NCBI RefSeq assembly: GCF_039645565.1
Contig: NZ_CP147914.1
Coordinates: forward strand, 1,981,573-2,045,572
Origin: Sulfurimonas sp. HSL1-2
Lineage (GTDB): Bacteria > Campylobacterota > Campylobacteria > Campylobacterales > Sulfurimonadaceae
DNA length: 64,000 bases
Direction of reading: 5' to 3'
The notes below the pieces were generated by a model. It did not search any database and was not told where the DNA came from. It saw only the letters and a list, made by a program, of their open reading frames with translations. Shown here piece by piece: positions 53,063 to 61,853 of the stretch. The translations under genes and the position numbers were made by a program. Every line of letters begins with the position of its first letter. Positions within the stretch are counted from its first letter, which is position 1.

Positions 53063-53491
53063 CTACTTTACCGGCGCTGCGGCTTCCCAGAGCAGTTTCT
53101 TGCCGAAACCGAACCGGTTGTCGGTGAGTTTCATCCAGGAGGGCTCCAGCCGCCACAGTGTAGGAAGCATCGCGCGGGCATAGGGGAAACGGGCGTAGTA
53201 GCAGCGCGCGTCCGCTGCATCGGAAACGACGATCCGGCCGCGGCACTGCAGCCCCTGGATTTTACCAACCGTATCCGTTTCCAGGGCGATGCCCGCCGCC
53301 ACGAAGGGGTTGGCCTTCATCTGGGCCGTGTGCTCCGTATCCTCCGCCGAGGCGAATACGAAGCAGTTGCGCACATCGTCATACGCGTAAAACAGGGGTG
53401 TCGCATAGGGGGAGCCGTCCCGGCTCGTTGCAAGGGTCAATACATGATGTTCCCGCACGAATGCGGCGATGGCGTCAAGTGCAGCGCGCAT
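53063..53491 (-). CDS. Pyridoxamine 5'-phosphate oxidase-like flavin-binding protein
   Basis: 142 residues. Split-barrel fold: HHVLTLATSRDGSPYATPLF, then NCFVFASAEDTEHTAQMKAN and GIALETDTVGKIQGLQCRGR. Small proteins of this type bind FMN, F420 or heme; the C-terminal PNP-oxidase signature is absent, so a vitamin B6 role is unlikely. Its start codon lies about 37 nt after a TATAAT box. Confidence 0.82.
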   Translation of the reverse strand: MRAALDAIAAFVREHHVLTLATSRDGSPYATPLFYAYDDVRNCFVFASAEDTEHTAQMKANPFVAAGIALETDTVGKIQGLQCRGRIVVSDAADARCYYARFPYARAMLPTLWRLEPSWMKLTDNRFGFGKKLLWEAAAPVK

Positions 53492-53527
53492 CGTGACGGC
53501 CGTGGAAGGTAGGAAATAGCATAAGGG

Positions 53528-53533
53528 ATTATA
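53528..53533 (-). promoter_or_regulatory. -10 box of the PNPOx-like gene
   Basis: Leftward CGCTATAAT; the start codon is 37 nt further on. No clear ribosome site in the short leader. Confidence 0.45.
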
Positions 53534-53555
53534 GCGCGAAACGGCGCCGCATCCC

Positions 53556-53780
53556 TCAGGCGCAGCGTATCAGGTTGACATACCAGTCATCGCGCATGTA
53601 GCCGCGGTCAGGGATGAGGGAGAGCTGCATCGTTCCCTCACCGCAATGCACCTCGTTGATAAGCTCTTCGGGGACCTCGAGCTCTTCACACAGGTACTCC
53701 ACCGCGACGTCGTCGCTGTCGATATCGGGCCAGCCCCAACCGTTTTCCAGATGACGGATCACAAAGGTCGTCTCTTTCAT
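53556..53780 (-). CDS. Small hypothetical protein
   Basis: 74 residues starting MKETTFVIRHLENGWGWPDI, acidic, with several Trp and two Cys (EYLCEELEVPEEL, HCGEGT). It begins with AGTGAGCAATG-like context lacking a strong ribosome site. No signal peptide, membrane segment or recognised family. Confidence 0.65.
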   Translation of the reverse strand: MKETTFVIRHLENGWGWPDIDSDDVAVEYLCEELEVPEELINEVHCGEGTMQLSLIPDRGYMRDDWYVNLIRCA

Positions 53781-53867
53781 TGCTCACTCCGGATGCAAGA
53801 TGGCGCTATGATAATGGCGTTTCATCTCCTCCCCATTACGGCAACGTCTCATTTCCATTTCAGAACG

Positions 53868-54599
53868 CTACGCATTATCATGCATAAAACGTTCTACTAT
53901 CTCCGTCAGCGGTGCGGCGGCCGCCACGGCGCCCATCTGGAGAAAGTCGGTAAAGAACGCATCGATGGTCTGCTCGAAGGAACCGAACATCGTCACGTAC
54001 TCCTCCCGCTTCGGGTTGACCAGGACGGAGTGTGCGAACTCCCGGGCGATGGGGACGATATCGATCACCTGGCCGCTGGTGCCGATGGCAATGAAGAGCT
54101 CCGCATCGTTCACCGCTTCGTAAATTTTGCGGTACATCGGTGCGCTTTCGCCGAACATGACGACGTTGTGGCGGACATCGGCACTCTCGCAGCGCGGGCA
54201 GCAGTCCGCTTCCGTCTGCTCATCATACCCGATGTCCCAGACGTGCCCGCAGCTTTCGCAGCGCAGGTCCCGAAGCGTCCCGTGCAGGTGCAGCACCTCA
54301 TCGCATCCCGCCCGTTCCAGCAGGTCATCGACGTTCTGCGTCAGATTCCAGATCTGCCCGGGGTAGCGCCGCTGCAATTCGGCGATGGCCCGGTGCATCG
54401 CGTTGGGCTGCTTGTCCTCGAGATCGTGGCGGCGGGCATTGTAAAAACGGGTCACCAGGCCGCGGTCCGCTTCCCATCCGCGGGTCGAGCAGACCTGCAT
54501 GACGTCATACTCCTCCCACATCCCGTCATGGTCGCGGAAGGTCCGCAGACCGCTCTCGGCACTGAGACCGGCGCCGCTCAGGATCATCACTTTTTTCAT
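53868..54599 (-). CDS. Sir2-family NAD-dependent protein deacylase
   Basis: 243 residues. NAD site VMILSGAGLSAESGLRTFRD, catalytic His region LTQNVDDLLERAG and LHLHGTL, zinc Cys pairs RCESCG and CCPRCE, then FGESAPMYRK and AIGTSGQVIDI. RFYNARRHD carries the Tyr-x-x-Arg pair that in class III sirtuins such as CobB/SIRT5 favours succinyl- and malonyl-lysine. ATG at 54599 with AAGGAGCG 6 nt upstream. Confidence 0.93.
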   Translation of the reverse strand: MKKVMILSGAGLSAESGLRTFRDHDGMWEEYDVMQVCSTRGWEADRGLVTRFYNARRHDLEDKQPNAMHRAIAELQRRYPGQIWNLTQNVDDLLERAGCDEVLHLHGTLRDLRCESCGHVWDIGYDEQTEADCCPRCESADVRHNVVMFGESAPMYRKIYEAVNDAELFIAIGTSGQVIDIVPIAREFAHSVLVNPKREEYVTMFGSFEQTIDAFFTDFLQMGAVAAAAPLTEIVERFMHDNA

Positions 54600-54699
54600 G
54601 GCCGCTCCTTCGAAAGCATTCCCAGGAAGCACCCCGGTACATTTCCGTCAGGATATCATGTAAGCTGTAAACAAAATGGAGCGGAAGCGCAGCGCCGGG

Positions 54700-55410
54700 T
54701 CAGTGCCGCTCGGCCAGGCGGGGGGCCATCATCTCGAACTGCATCTTGATCTTGTAGGTCAGCGGTTTCAGACGGCCTACATCGGCATAGCCGACCGCGC
54801 GGTAGGCAGTGTTCATTTCATCAAAACAGGCTTTGTACGCATCCAGGTACTCAAAAAGGGGCTGTTCCATCTCCTCGTCGAGGTAGAGTTCCGAAATCGT
54901 CACGGTGACCCGGGTCCATGCCCCCTCGAAGGCTTTGGCAAGCCGCGCGTCCGGCTGTTTGACGAAGCGCCCTTTGATACGGCTGAGTTCCCGCCAGCTG
55001 TGGAGAAGCTCCCGCAGACCGATACTGCCGAGGCGGCTGTTGAACGCCCCAAGGCCGTCGAGGAGCTGGCGGTAGTGCCGATGAAGGTCCGGCGCGCTTT
55101 TTTGCAGCTGTGCGCCGACGTCCGTGACGGTCGTTTTGTACGTATCCAGATCGTGCAGCAGCGCTTCGCGCTCCGCATCCGGCAGCCCCAGCGTCAGCAC
55201 TTCCGAACGGATACGGGCAATGCCCTGCGCCTGTCCATCTATCAGCGTATATTCGCCGCGCTTCGTAATCGCGCTGGCATCGCTTGCATTCGCTTTGAAC
55301 TGCTTCAGAAGCCCCATCTGGCGCGACGCCTTCTCATGGACATCCCCGTCGAAAAGCGCCGCCTGCAAACCTACAAACGTACAAACCGCCAGTACAACCA
55401 ATCTCATCAT
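54700..55410 (-). CDS. Exported helical protein of unknown function
   Basis: 236 residues. Signal MMRLVVLAVCTFVGLQA, then an almost wholly helical sequence (ASRQMGLLKQFKANASD, EREALLHDLDTYKTTVTD, LLHSWRELSRIKGRFVKQPD), suggesting a periplasmic helical bundle. Start chosen at the double ATG 55410/55407 with GAGAGG upstream; a GTG at 55419 is an alternative. No family recognised. Confidence 0.7.
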   Translation of the reverse strand: MMRLVVLAVCTFVGLQAALFDGDVHEKASRQMGLLKQFKANASDASAITKRGEYTLIDGQAQGIARIRSEVLTLGLPDAEREALLHDLDTYKTTVTDVGAQLQKSAPDLHRHYRQLLDGLGAFNSRLGSIGLRELLHSWRELSRIKGRFVKQPDARLAKAFEGAWTRVTVTISELYLDEEMEQPLFEYLDAYKACFDEMNTAYRAVGYADVGRLKPLTYKIKMQFEMMAPRLAERH

Positions 55411-55505
55411 GCCTCTCACACCCCCCGGAGCGCGCGAAAGCGCCCCCGATTTTTTCGCGAAGTGTAGGCAAAATAGATTACGTTTCCATTACAGTAAAGG
55501 GGCTT

Positions 55506-56678
55506 CTAAAGCCGTTGCAGTGCACCTTCCAGACGATACAGCGCCTCGTCCATCGTCGGCGTCGGGACGGCGAAATTGAGCCGCATAAAACCGCTCCCTT
55601 CCCTGCCGAATGAGATCCCCGGGCTGAGGCCGAGACGTGCTTCCCTGATAAAAAACTCCCGCAGGGCCTTATCGGACTCAAAACCCATCCGCCGGCAGTC
55701 CAGCCAGGCGAGGTAGGTCCCCTCGGGCGGCCGGAAAGCGATCGTCTCAAAGCGCGCAGTGAGATCGGCGAGCCTGTCGATATTGCCTTGAAGGTGCCCC
55801 AGCAGCGCTTCCAGCCATGCCGCTCCCTCCCGGTAAGCGGCTTCGAAGCCGGCATGACCGAACACCGTTCCCTGGGCAAAATGGATCGTGTCGTAGACCG
55901 CTTTGAACCTCTCCCGCAGCGCCGTGTCCGTTATCGCCACGGTCGACACGGCCAGGCCTGCGACGTTGAAGGTCTTGCCCGGGCCGATTGCCGTCACCGT
56001 GATCCTCCTGACTGCCTCTCCCAGCGAGACAAAGGGCGTATGCTTATGCCCGGCAAAGACCAGGTCCGAATGGATCTCGTCGGCAAAGACCGTGATGCCG
56101 TGGCGCAGACAGATCTCGGCAAGCGCTTCGAGTTCCGTACACTCCCAGACCCGGCCTACGGGGTTATGGGGCGAACAGAGCAGCAGCAGCTTCGTCTTCG
56201 GCGTGATCTGTTGCTCAAGCCCCTCCAGGTCAAAACGGTAGATCCCCTCTTCATCCTGCCGCAGCGGGTTAGAAAGCACCCTTCGGCCTCTGTGCCGTAC
56301 CGTACTGACGAAGGGAGGGTAGATCGGGGGCTGCACGACAACCTCGTCCCCGGGGTCGGTAAACGCGGCGATGGCGGCGGAGATGGACGCGACGACGGAG
56401 TGCGAAAAGAAAAGCTCCTCCGGCGCCATGGTCACGCCGTGGCGGGTTGCCATCCATGTACACTGGGCTTCAAAGGCGCTGCGGGGCATCTCTTCATACC
56501 CGTAGACGGGGTGCTCCGCCCGCTTCATCACGGCAGTACGTACGCACAGGGGGGTCTCGATATCCATATCGGCCACCCACATCGGCAGGACGTCTTCCGT
56601 CCCGAAAAGCTTTTGGCGCAGCGCGTACTTCTCGGCGTTGCCGCCGCTGCGCACCGTGACGCGGTCAAAGATCGACAT
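55506..56678 (-). CDS. patB: MalY/PatB-type PLP-dependent cystathionine/C-S beta-lyase
   Basis: 390 residues. Fold-type I PLP enzyme of the MalY/PatB subgroup: LPMWVADMDIETP at the start, VYGYEEMP, FFSHSVVASISAAIAAFTDP, LLLCSPHNPVGRVW, VFADEIHSDLVF and the PLP Lys in AIGPGKTFNVAGLAVS. Typically cleaves cystathionine or related sulfur amino acids. ATG at 56678, overlapping the auxiliary lipoprotein gene by 14 bp; last gene of the greA-mla run. Substrate is inferred. Confidence 0.88.
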   Translation of the reverse strand: MSIFDRVTVRSGGNAEKYALRQKLFGTEDVLPMWVADMDIETPLCVRTAVMKRAEHPVYGYEEMPRSAFEAQCTWMATRHGVTMAPEELFFSHSVVASISAAIAAFTDPGDEVVVQPPIYPPFVSTVRHRGRRVLSNPLRQDEEGIYRFDLEGLEQQITPKTKLLLLCSPHNPVGRVWECTELEALAEICLRHGITVFADEIHSDLVFAGHKHTPFVSLGEAVRRITVTAIGPGKTFNVAGLAVSTVAITDTALRERFKAVYDTIHFAQGTVFGHAGFEAAYREGAAWLEALLGHLQGNIDRLADLTARFETIAFRPPEGTYLAWLDCRRMGFESDKALREFFIREARLGLSPGISFGREGSGFMRLNFAVPTPTMDEALYRLEGALQRL

Positions 56679-57300
56679 CGCTGCGGTCAATCCTTGCCTG
56701 TGTCTCGCACTGCGCTGCCAGCCACGCAATCAGCGCCGATTTGAAAGCAGTGACACCCTCGCTCCATCCGCGTACCGCACTCTGTGCACCGGCGTCGGCG
56801 TCCTGCTGCCGGTAGCTGAACGTCTTTTGCGCGAGGATCCGACGGCTGTACTGGTCCACCAGGACCGCGTAAAGCATCAGGTCTGTTTCACCTGCCCCCT
56901 TACTGTCGATCGTCTGCAGCATCTGTTCGATACGGACTTCAAGCAGCCAGTCGTTCTTGGCCAGGGATTTGTACGGAACCACCCCCTGGAACAGGCCGCT
57001 TTCGATGACGCTCTTTTCGATCAGCTGCTGGATCTGCTGCACCGGGGACTGCTCCCAGCGCGAGAGGGTATAGCGGTAGAAACGGTGGTCCGTCCCGGCG
57101 TAATGGATCGCCGTGCCTTCCAGCCACTGCGGGGCTTCGATGAGGGCGATGCGGATGACACGCTCCCTGCATCCCTCCGCACGCTCCGCGCTGATCGTCT
57201 CCCCGCCGTCAAGCCGGTAGCTCTGCACCGGCGGCGCTTCCCGCGTCAGGCTGCAGCCGCCGATCAATACCGCGACGACTATCGCTGTTATCCATTTCAT
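56665..57300 (-). CDS. ABC-transport auxiliary lipoprotein of the Mla system
   Basis: 211 residues. Lipoprotein signal MKWITAIVVAVLIGGC, mature protein with QSYRLDGGETISAERA and VIRIALIEAPQWLEGTAIHY, the pattern of PqiC/ABC_trans_aux lipoproteins that work beside MCE transporters. The ATG overlaps the mlaD stop by 4 bp. Probably bridges the permease complex to the outer membrane. Confidence 0.82.
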   Translation of the reverse strand: MKWITAIVVAVLIGGCSLTREAPPVQSYRLDGGETISAERAEGCRERVIRIALIEAPQWLEGTAIHYAGTDHRFYRYTLSRWEQSPVQQIQQLIEKSVIESGLFQGVVPYKSLAKNDWLLEVRIEQMLQTIDSKGAGETDLMLYAVLVDQYSRRILAQKTFSYRQQDADAGAQSAVRGWSEGVTAFKSALIAWLAAQCETQARIDRSDVDL

Positions 57301-58262
57301 TTCGCTTCTCCCGGTCCCACCTGCGGCGGTTGATGTTCAAAGAGCATATCCGAGGGGTTCTCACCGTAGCGCAGCAGCATCTGGTTAAGCAGCACGAGGC
57401 TCTGCTCCATCTGCCGCATCGTCACTTCAAACTGTGCCATGCCCGGTCCCATCGTCTCTTTGATACTGTAATCGCCGTTCTTGTTGCGGGCGTTGATCAC
57501 CCGCAGCGTTTCGGCCATGGAGGCAAAACTCTCCTGCAGGGAGGCAAGCGAGACCTTGGCCTGCCCCATCGCGGCATCGCCGCTCTGCAGCAGCTGCGGG
57601 AGTCCCTTCGTCCGGGCATCGAGATCCGCCGCCAGCCGGCCCAGCTTCCGGACCGTATCGTCCAGATGGGCGAACCGTTCCGTGGTGAGCCCCGCATCAA
57701 GCTTCTCCGCGACATTGGCGCTGTGATAGAGCAGGCGGGAGACCTCGGCCTGGTTCTGCTCGCCGATCAGCTCTTTGAGGCGCAGCAGAAGCTCGGAAAT
57801 GTTGTCAGAGGCCGATCCGAACGTACGCTCGAGCGTGACGAAGAACGAGGGTTCAAAAGGGATTGTCGGAACGCTCTCTTTGCCTTTGGGCTGCAGCAGC
57901 GGGGCCGCCTCGCTCCCGCGGCTCAGGTCGACGTAGCTCAGCCCCGTGATCCCCTGCGATTTGAGCATGGCAATCGTATCCGTTTTCACCGGGGTCGTTT
58001 TCCATACGTCGATCAGGACCTCGATCTTCTCGATATTGTTGGGACTGATGCGGATGGCGCGTACTTTTCCCACCGTGACGCCGCGGAACTTGACGGGCGA
58101 ATCGACGTTAAGCCCTGAGACCGATTCGCCGAACTCGATGCGGTAGCTCTGCAGCTCATCCTTCTTGGCCGGCTGCAGCATCCAGATGACAAAAAAGGCC
58201 ATCAGCGCCAAGGAGAGCAGGACAAAGATACCGACGATCGTCTCGTTCGTTTTGGCGTTCAC
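57297..58262 (-). CDS. mlaD: MlaD-type MCE-domain substrate-binding protein
   Basis: 321 residues. One N-terminal membrane helix (VGIFVLLSLALMAFFVIWML), then the MCE domain (YRIEFGESVSGLNVDSPVKF, RGVTVGKVRAIRISPNNI, and LLQPKGKESVPTIPFEPS), followed by a long helical tail to about residue 290. MCE proteins shuttle phospholipids between membranes. Four-base overlaps on both sides. Confidence 0.9.
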   Translation of the reverse strand: MNAKTNETIVGIFVLLSLALMAFFVIWMLQPAKKDELQSYRIEFGESVSGLNVDSPVKFRGVTVGKVRAIRISPNNIEKIEVLIDVWKTTPVKTDTIAMLKSQGITGLSYVDLSRGSEAAPLLQPKGKESVPTIPFEPSFFVTLERTFGSASDNISELLLRLKELIGEQNQAEVSRLLYHSANVAEKLDAGLTTERFAHLDDTVRKLGRLAADLDARTKGLPQLLQSGDAAMGQAKVSLASLQESFASMAETLRVINARNKNGDYSIKETMGPGMAQFEVTMRQMEQSLVLLNQMLLRYGENPSDMLFEHQPPQVGPGEAK

Positions 58263-58999
58263 GATACGTCACCTCCAAAAAAAGTACGGATGAACGGGCT
58301 CGCGACCCGCTTGACCTCCGAAAGGGTCCCCTCGGCGGCGATACGCCGCTCGTCGATGATCGCCATCCGGTCGAGCACCGTTTCGATCGAGGCGAGGTCG
58401 TGGGTCACCATTACTACGGTTAATTGTAGCATGTCCCGGAGCTTGAGAATCAGCGCATCGAACTCCCGGGCCGAAACGGGGTCGAGGCCCGAGGTCGGTT
58501 CATCCAGGAAGAGCAGCGGCGGATCGAGGGCCAGGGCCCGTGCCAGGGCCACCTTCTTTTTCATGCCGCCGCTGAGCTGGGAGGGGTAGAGCTTCCCCTC
58601 TTTGGGCGTCAGCCCCACGATATCCAGTTTGAAGGCGACGATCTCGTCGATCACCCCCGCCGGCAGCGCCGTATACTCTCTGAGCATGACGGAGATGTTT
58701 TCGGCAACGTTGAGCGAGGTAAAGAGGGCGTTGGACTGGAAGAGCACCCCCCATTTGCGCCGCAGGGCCTGTGCCGCCTCGAAAGAGAGCGTGTTCAGCG
58801 GTTCGCCGAAAAGACGGATGGTCCCGCTCTGGAGCGGTTCAAGCAGAATGATCTCGCGCATCAGCGTCGATTTTCCGCAGCCGCTGGGACCGAGAAAGCC
58901 GTAGATCTCGCCCGCGTTGATATGCAGAGACACTTCGTCGTGCACCAGCCGCTCCCCGAAACGCGTGACAACCTTTTCAACCTCGATCACCGGCCGCAT
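58259..58999 (-). CDS. mlaF: Mla-type ABC transporter ATP-binding protein
   Basis: 246 residues. Walker A FLGPSGCGKSTLMREI, signature LSGGMKKKVALARALA, Walker B LLFLDEPTSGLDP, switch His in MVTHDLASI. ATG at 58999 (MRPVIEVEKVVTRFGERLVH); 1 bp after the permease gene's stop; the extension to 59041 is a shadow of that gene. Powers the MlaE permease. Confidence 0.93.
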   Translation of the reverse strand: MRPVIEVEKVVTRFGERLVHDEVSLHINAGEIYGFLGPSGCGKSTLMREIILLEPLQSGTIRLFGEPLNTLSFEAAQALRRKWGVLFQSNALFTSLNVAENISVMLREYTALPAGVIDEIVAFKLDIVGLTPKEGKLYPSQLSGGMKKKVALARALALDPPLLFLDEPTSGLDPVSAREFDALILKLRDMLQLTVVMVTHDLASIETVLDRMAIIDERRIAAEGTLSEVKRVASPFIRTFFGGDVS

Positions 59000-59000
59000 C

Positions 59001-60116
59001 TCAGAACCCCAGCTTTGTGAAGACGATGGAGAAGAGCGCATCGCAGATGATCACGGCGAAGATCGCCTCGACGACGCTTTTGGTCGTGTTGATCCCGATA
59101 CTCTCCGTGTCATTTTTGACCTGCATCCCGCGGTAGATCCCGATCGAGGCGATGAGGACCGCGAAGAAAGGCCCCTTGACCAGTCCGACCCAGAAGTGCT
59201 TGAGGGCCACGGCTTCGGTAAAGCGGTCGGTAAAGAGGGTGACGGAGAGGCCCAGCTCCGTATGGGCGATCAGCATGCCTCCTAGCATACCGAAGGCATC
59301 GGCGAAGAAGATGAGGATGGGCATCATGATGATCAGGGCGAAAAGCCGCGGCAGGACCAGGAAGGCAAAGGGGTCGAAGCCCATCGTCCGCATCGCGTCG
59401 ATCTCCTCGGTCATCTTCATGACCCCGATCTGCGCGGCATAGGAGGAACCGCTTCGGCCGGCGACGACGATGGCCGTCAGCATCGGGGCGAGTTCGCGCA
59501 GGATCGAGATCCCCAGCGCATCGACGATGAAGATGTTCGCCCCGTAGGTTTTGAGCTGGACGGCCGACTGGTAGGCGACGACGACCCCCACCAGGAACAT
59601 CGTCAGCGCAATAATGCCCAGGGCCTTGATGGCGCTCTCCATCATCTGGTAGCCGGTCTCTTTGTAACGGAATCCCACCCGCAGGAAGAGCAGGTTCACA
59701 AGTGCCTTGAACGTCCGCCCGACGAAGGCGGTGATGCCCATGCCGTTGGCAAGGACTTCGGCCGTCTGCCTCCCGGTCTGCGCCAGGAAGCCCGGGGAGG
59801 CTACCGCGAAATCCGTCCCGGGATGGCTGTACTGGCGCACCATCTCCAGCATCCGGGCACTGTCGTCATCGGCCCCCTGTATCTTGACCAGGTTACCCCC
59901 GGCTTCCAGTCGGCGCTGCGTATGCTGCAGCAGCAACGCCCCCGCCGAATCGATCCGTTCGACTCCCGAAAGCTCAAAAGTGATTTCGTAACTCCGCAGC
60001 GGGGCAAGCGACTCCCGGACGGTTCCGGCGACCTCATCGAGCGCCGTGGCCTGCCACAGGCCGCTGCAGTATACCGTCATCCCGCGTCCGGTCTCTTCGA
60101 TCCGCAGCTGCGCCAT
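59001..60116 (-). CDS. mlaE: MlaE-family permease with fused N-terminal STAS domain
   Basis: 371 residues. Residues 1-95 or so form a STAS domain like MlaB (RSYEITFELSGVERIDSAGA and LVKIQGADDDSARML); the remainder is the MlaE permease with TFKALVNLLFLRVGFRYKET, APMLTAIVVAGRSGSSYAAQ, IGVMKMTEEIDAMRTMGFDP and FAFLVLPRLFALIIMMPILI. In E. coli MlaB and MlaE are separate. ATG at 60116 follows the lpxH stop by 5 bp; a GTG at 60137 is possible. Confidence 0.92.
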   Translation of the reverse strand: MAQLRIEETGRGMTVYCSGLWQATALDEVAGTVRESLAPLRSYEITFELSGVERIDSAGALLLQHTQRRLEAGGNLVKIQGADDDSARMLEMVRQYSHPGTDFAVASPGFLAQTGRQTAEVLANGMGITAFVGRTFKALVNLLFLRVGFRYKETGYQMMESAIKALGIIALTMFLVGVVVAYQSAVQLKTYGANIFIVDALGISILRELAPMLTAIVVAGRSGSSYAAQIGVMKMTEEIDAMRTMGFDPFAFLVLPRLFALIIMMPILIFFADAFGMLGGMLIAHTELGLSVTLFTDRFTEAVALKHFWVGLVKGPFFAVLIASIGIYRGMQVKNDTESIGINTTKSVVEAIFAVIICDALFSIVFTKLGF

Positions 60117-60121
60117 TGCCC

Positions 60122-60865
60122 TTAACCGTCCTTCCACTCCCGCGTCTGCAGGGTAAACCCGTTTTGGTCGTTTCTAACGATAGCATAGCGAAGATTACAG
60201 GCAAATGCGTCAGGATTGAAATAGCGCAGACCTTCAAAGTCGTAGGCCATCCCCTGGTGGTAGTGCCCCTCGATAAAGACATCGGTACCCGCAAGTGCCA
60301 GCGGGGCGAGATGGCGCCGTACGAACCCTTCATAGTCCGTCATGGCGTGGCAGTGGTTTTTCCTGTTCAGGTGCGCCTCGAGTTTCGCGATGATGCCGTT
60401 CCCGGTCAGGCGGTTGATCCAGCCCAGCAGGTGCAGAATGACGCCGTTGCGGATCAGTGCCGTATAGAGGTTGTACTGCCACGGCTGGTTGAAATCCCCG
60501 TGCGCCAGCAGCAGTGTGCGTTCTCCGCATCGGCACGCAAAGGGCTGACGCGACAGCGGTACGACGGTGGCATCCGGAAAAAGTCCGGCGAGGTTGTAGT
60601 CGTGATTGCCTTCGAGGTAGAGGACGGGGATGCGGCGGCTGATACGCTGCAGCGTAGCAACGGCTTCGGCATTCATGACATGGGTCACTGCGATCTGCCC
60701 GAAAAGCAGGTCGAAAATATCTCCCATCAGCAGGAGCTGCGGTGCGTCAAGCTTCCCCGTGTCGATCGCCTGCAGCAAGGAGAGCAGCTGCGGGCGCGTT
60801 TCGGCGTAGTGGGCGTCGCTGATCAGCAGCGCACCGGGCAGCACCTCGTAGGGGTTACGGGACAT
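60122..60865 (-). CDS. lpxH: UDP-2,3-diacylglucosamine diphosphatase LpxH-like
   Basis: 247 residues. Metallophosphoesterase with ALLISDAHY, LLMGDIFDLLFG, YLEGNHDYNL, LLLAHGDFN and FIEGHYHQGMAY, the metal-binding set of LpxH, which makes lipid X for lipid A. Overlaps argC by 11 bp, followed within 5 bp by the permease gene, so lipid A and phospholipid transport genes are co-transcribed. Confidence 0.88.
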   Translation of the reverse strand: MSRNPYEVLPGALLISDAHYAETRPQLLSLLQAIDTGKLDAPQLLLMGDIFDLLFGQIAVTHVMNAEAVATLQRISRRIPVLYLEGNHDYNLAGLFPDATVVPLSRQPFACRCGERTLLLAHGDFNQPWQYNLYTALIRNGVILHLLGWINRLTGNGIIAKLEAHLNRKNHCHAMTDYEGFVRRHLAPLALAGTDVFIEGHYHQGMAYDFEGLRYFNPDAFACNLRYAIVRNDQNGFTLQTREWKDG

Positions 60866-61853
60866 AGGCGATGGTCGGGATCCCCGTGTTTTCGTCCAGC
60901 CCCATCATCAGGTTGGCGTTGACGACGGCCTGCGAACTCGCCCCCCGGAGCAGGTTGTCGATGGCCGAGGTGATAAAGAGCGTATCGCCGCTGCGCTTGG
61001 CGAAGACGTCGCAGAAGTTGGTCCCGGCAACCTGTTTCATCGAGACCGGTTCAGTCCGCACACGCACGTTCGGTTCGTCCGCATAGTAGGCCTGAAGTAC
61101 TTCCAGCGGCTCGAAACTCCCCGTGACCTGCATGTAGACGGAGCTGAGCATCCCCCGGGTCACCCCGAGCAGATGGGGCACGAAATGGACCTGTCCCTCC
61201 TCGAGGGCAAGCTTCTCGGCGATCTCCGGCCCGTGGCGGTGCCCCAGCGGATTGTAGGCGAAGGCGTTGTCGTTGATCGTCACGAAGTGGGTACTCTCCG
61301 TACACTTCTTGCCGGCGCCGCTGACCCCGCTCTTGGCATCCACGATCAGCGGCGAACCCGGCTGCATGTAACGCATAAAGGGGAGCGCCCCGAGGATCGT
61401 CGCGGTCGGGTAGCAGCCCGGGTTTGCCACGAGGTCGGCCTTTTTGATCGCGCTGCGGAAAAGTTCCGGCAGTCCGTACACGGCATGCTCAAGGTTCTCC
61501 GGATCGATATGGGGAACATAGTGCGCCTCATAGGTCTCGCGCTTGAGGCGGTAATCGGCGGAGAGGTCGACGACTTTGACGCCGCGCTCCCGCAGCGCTT
61601 TCACGAAACCCATCGCCGTTTTGTGCGGGAGGGCCAGGAAGGCCAGCTCCGCCGCTCCGGCAACGGCGTCGGCATCGGCCTTGAGGACATCGCACTCGTA
61701 GACGCCCGCCAGCGAGGGGTGCAGTTCGGTCAGGCTGACGCCGCCTTCGCTCGTGGCGACATAGGCCAGCTCGAACCGCGGGTGCGTGATGAGCATTTTG
61801 ATCAGTTCGATCCCGGTATAGCCGCTGGCCCCGATGACCGCGACTTTAATCAT
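60855..61853 (-). CDS. argC: N-acetyl-gamma-glutamyl-phosphate reductase
   Basis: 332 residues. Third step of arginine synthesis. VAVIGASGYTGIELIKML (NADP site), LALPHKTAMGFV, catalytic Cys in LVANPGCYPTATILGAL, GVSGAGKKCTEST, YNPLGHRHGPEI with the His, FVPHLLGVTRGMLSSVYMQV. ATG at 61853 overlaps the greA stop by 8 bp; the extension to 61868 lies within greA. Confidence 0.96.
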   Translation of the reverse strand: MIKVAVIGASGYTGIELIKMLITHPRFELAYVATSEGGVSLTELHPSLAGVYECDVLKADADAVAGAAELAFLALPHKTAMGFVKALRERGVKVVDLSADYRLKRETYEAHYVPHIDPENLEHAVYGLPELFRSAIKKADLVANPGCYPTATILGALPFMRYMQPGSPLIVDAKSGVSGAGKKCTESTHFVTINDNAFAYNPLGHRHGPEIAEKLALEEGQVHFVPHLLGVTRGMLSSVYMQVTGSFEPLEVLQAYYADEPNVRVRTEPVSMKQVAGTNFCDVFAKRSGDTLFITSAIDNLLRGASSQAVVNANLMMGLDENTGIPTIAYVP

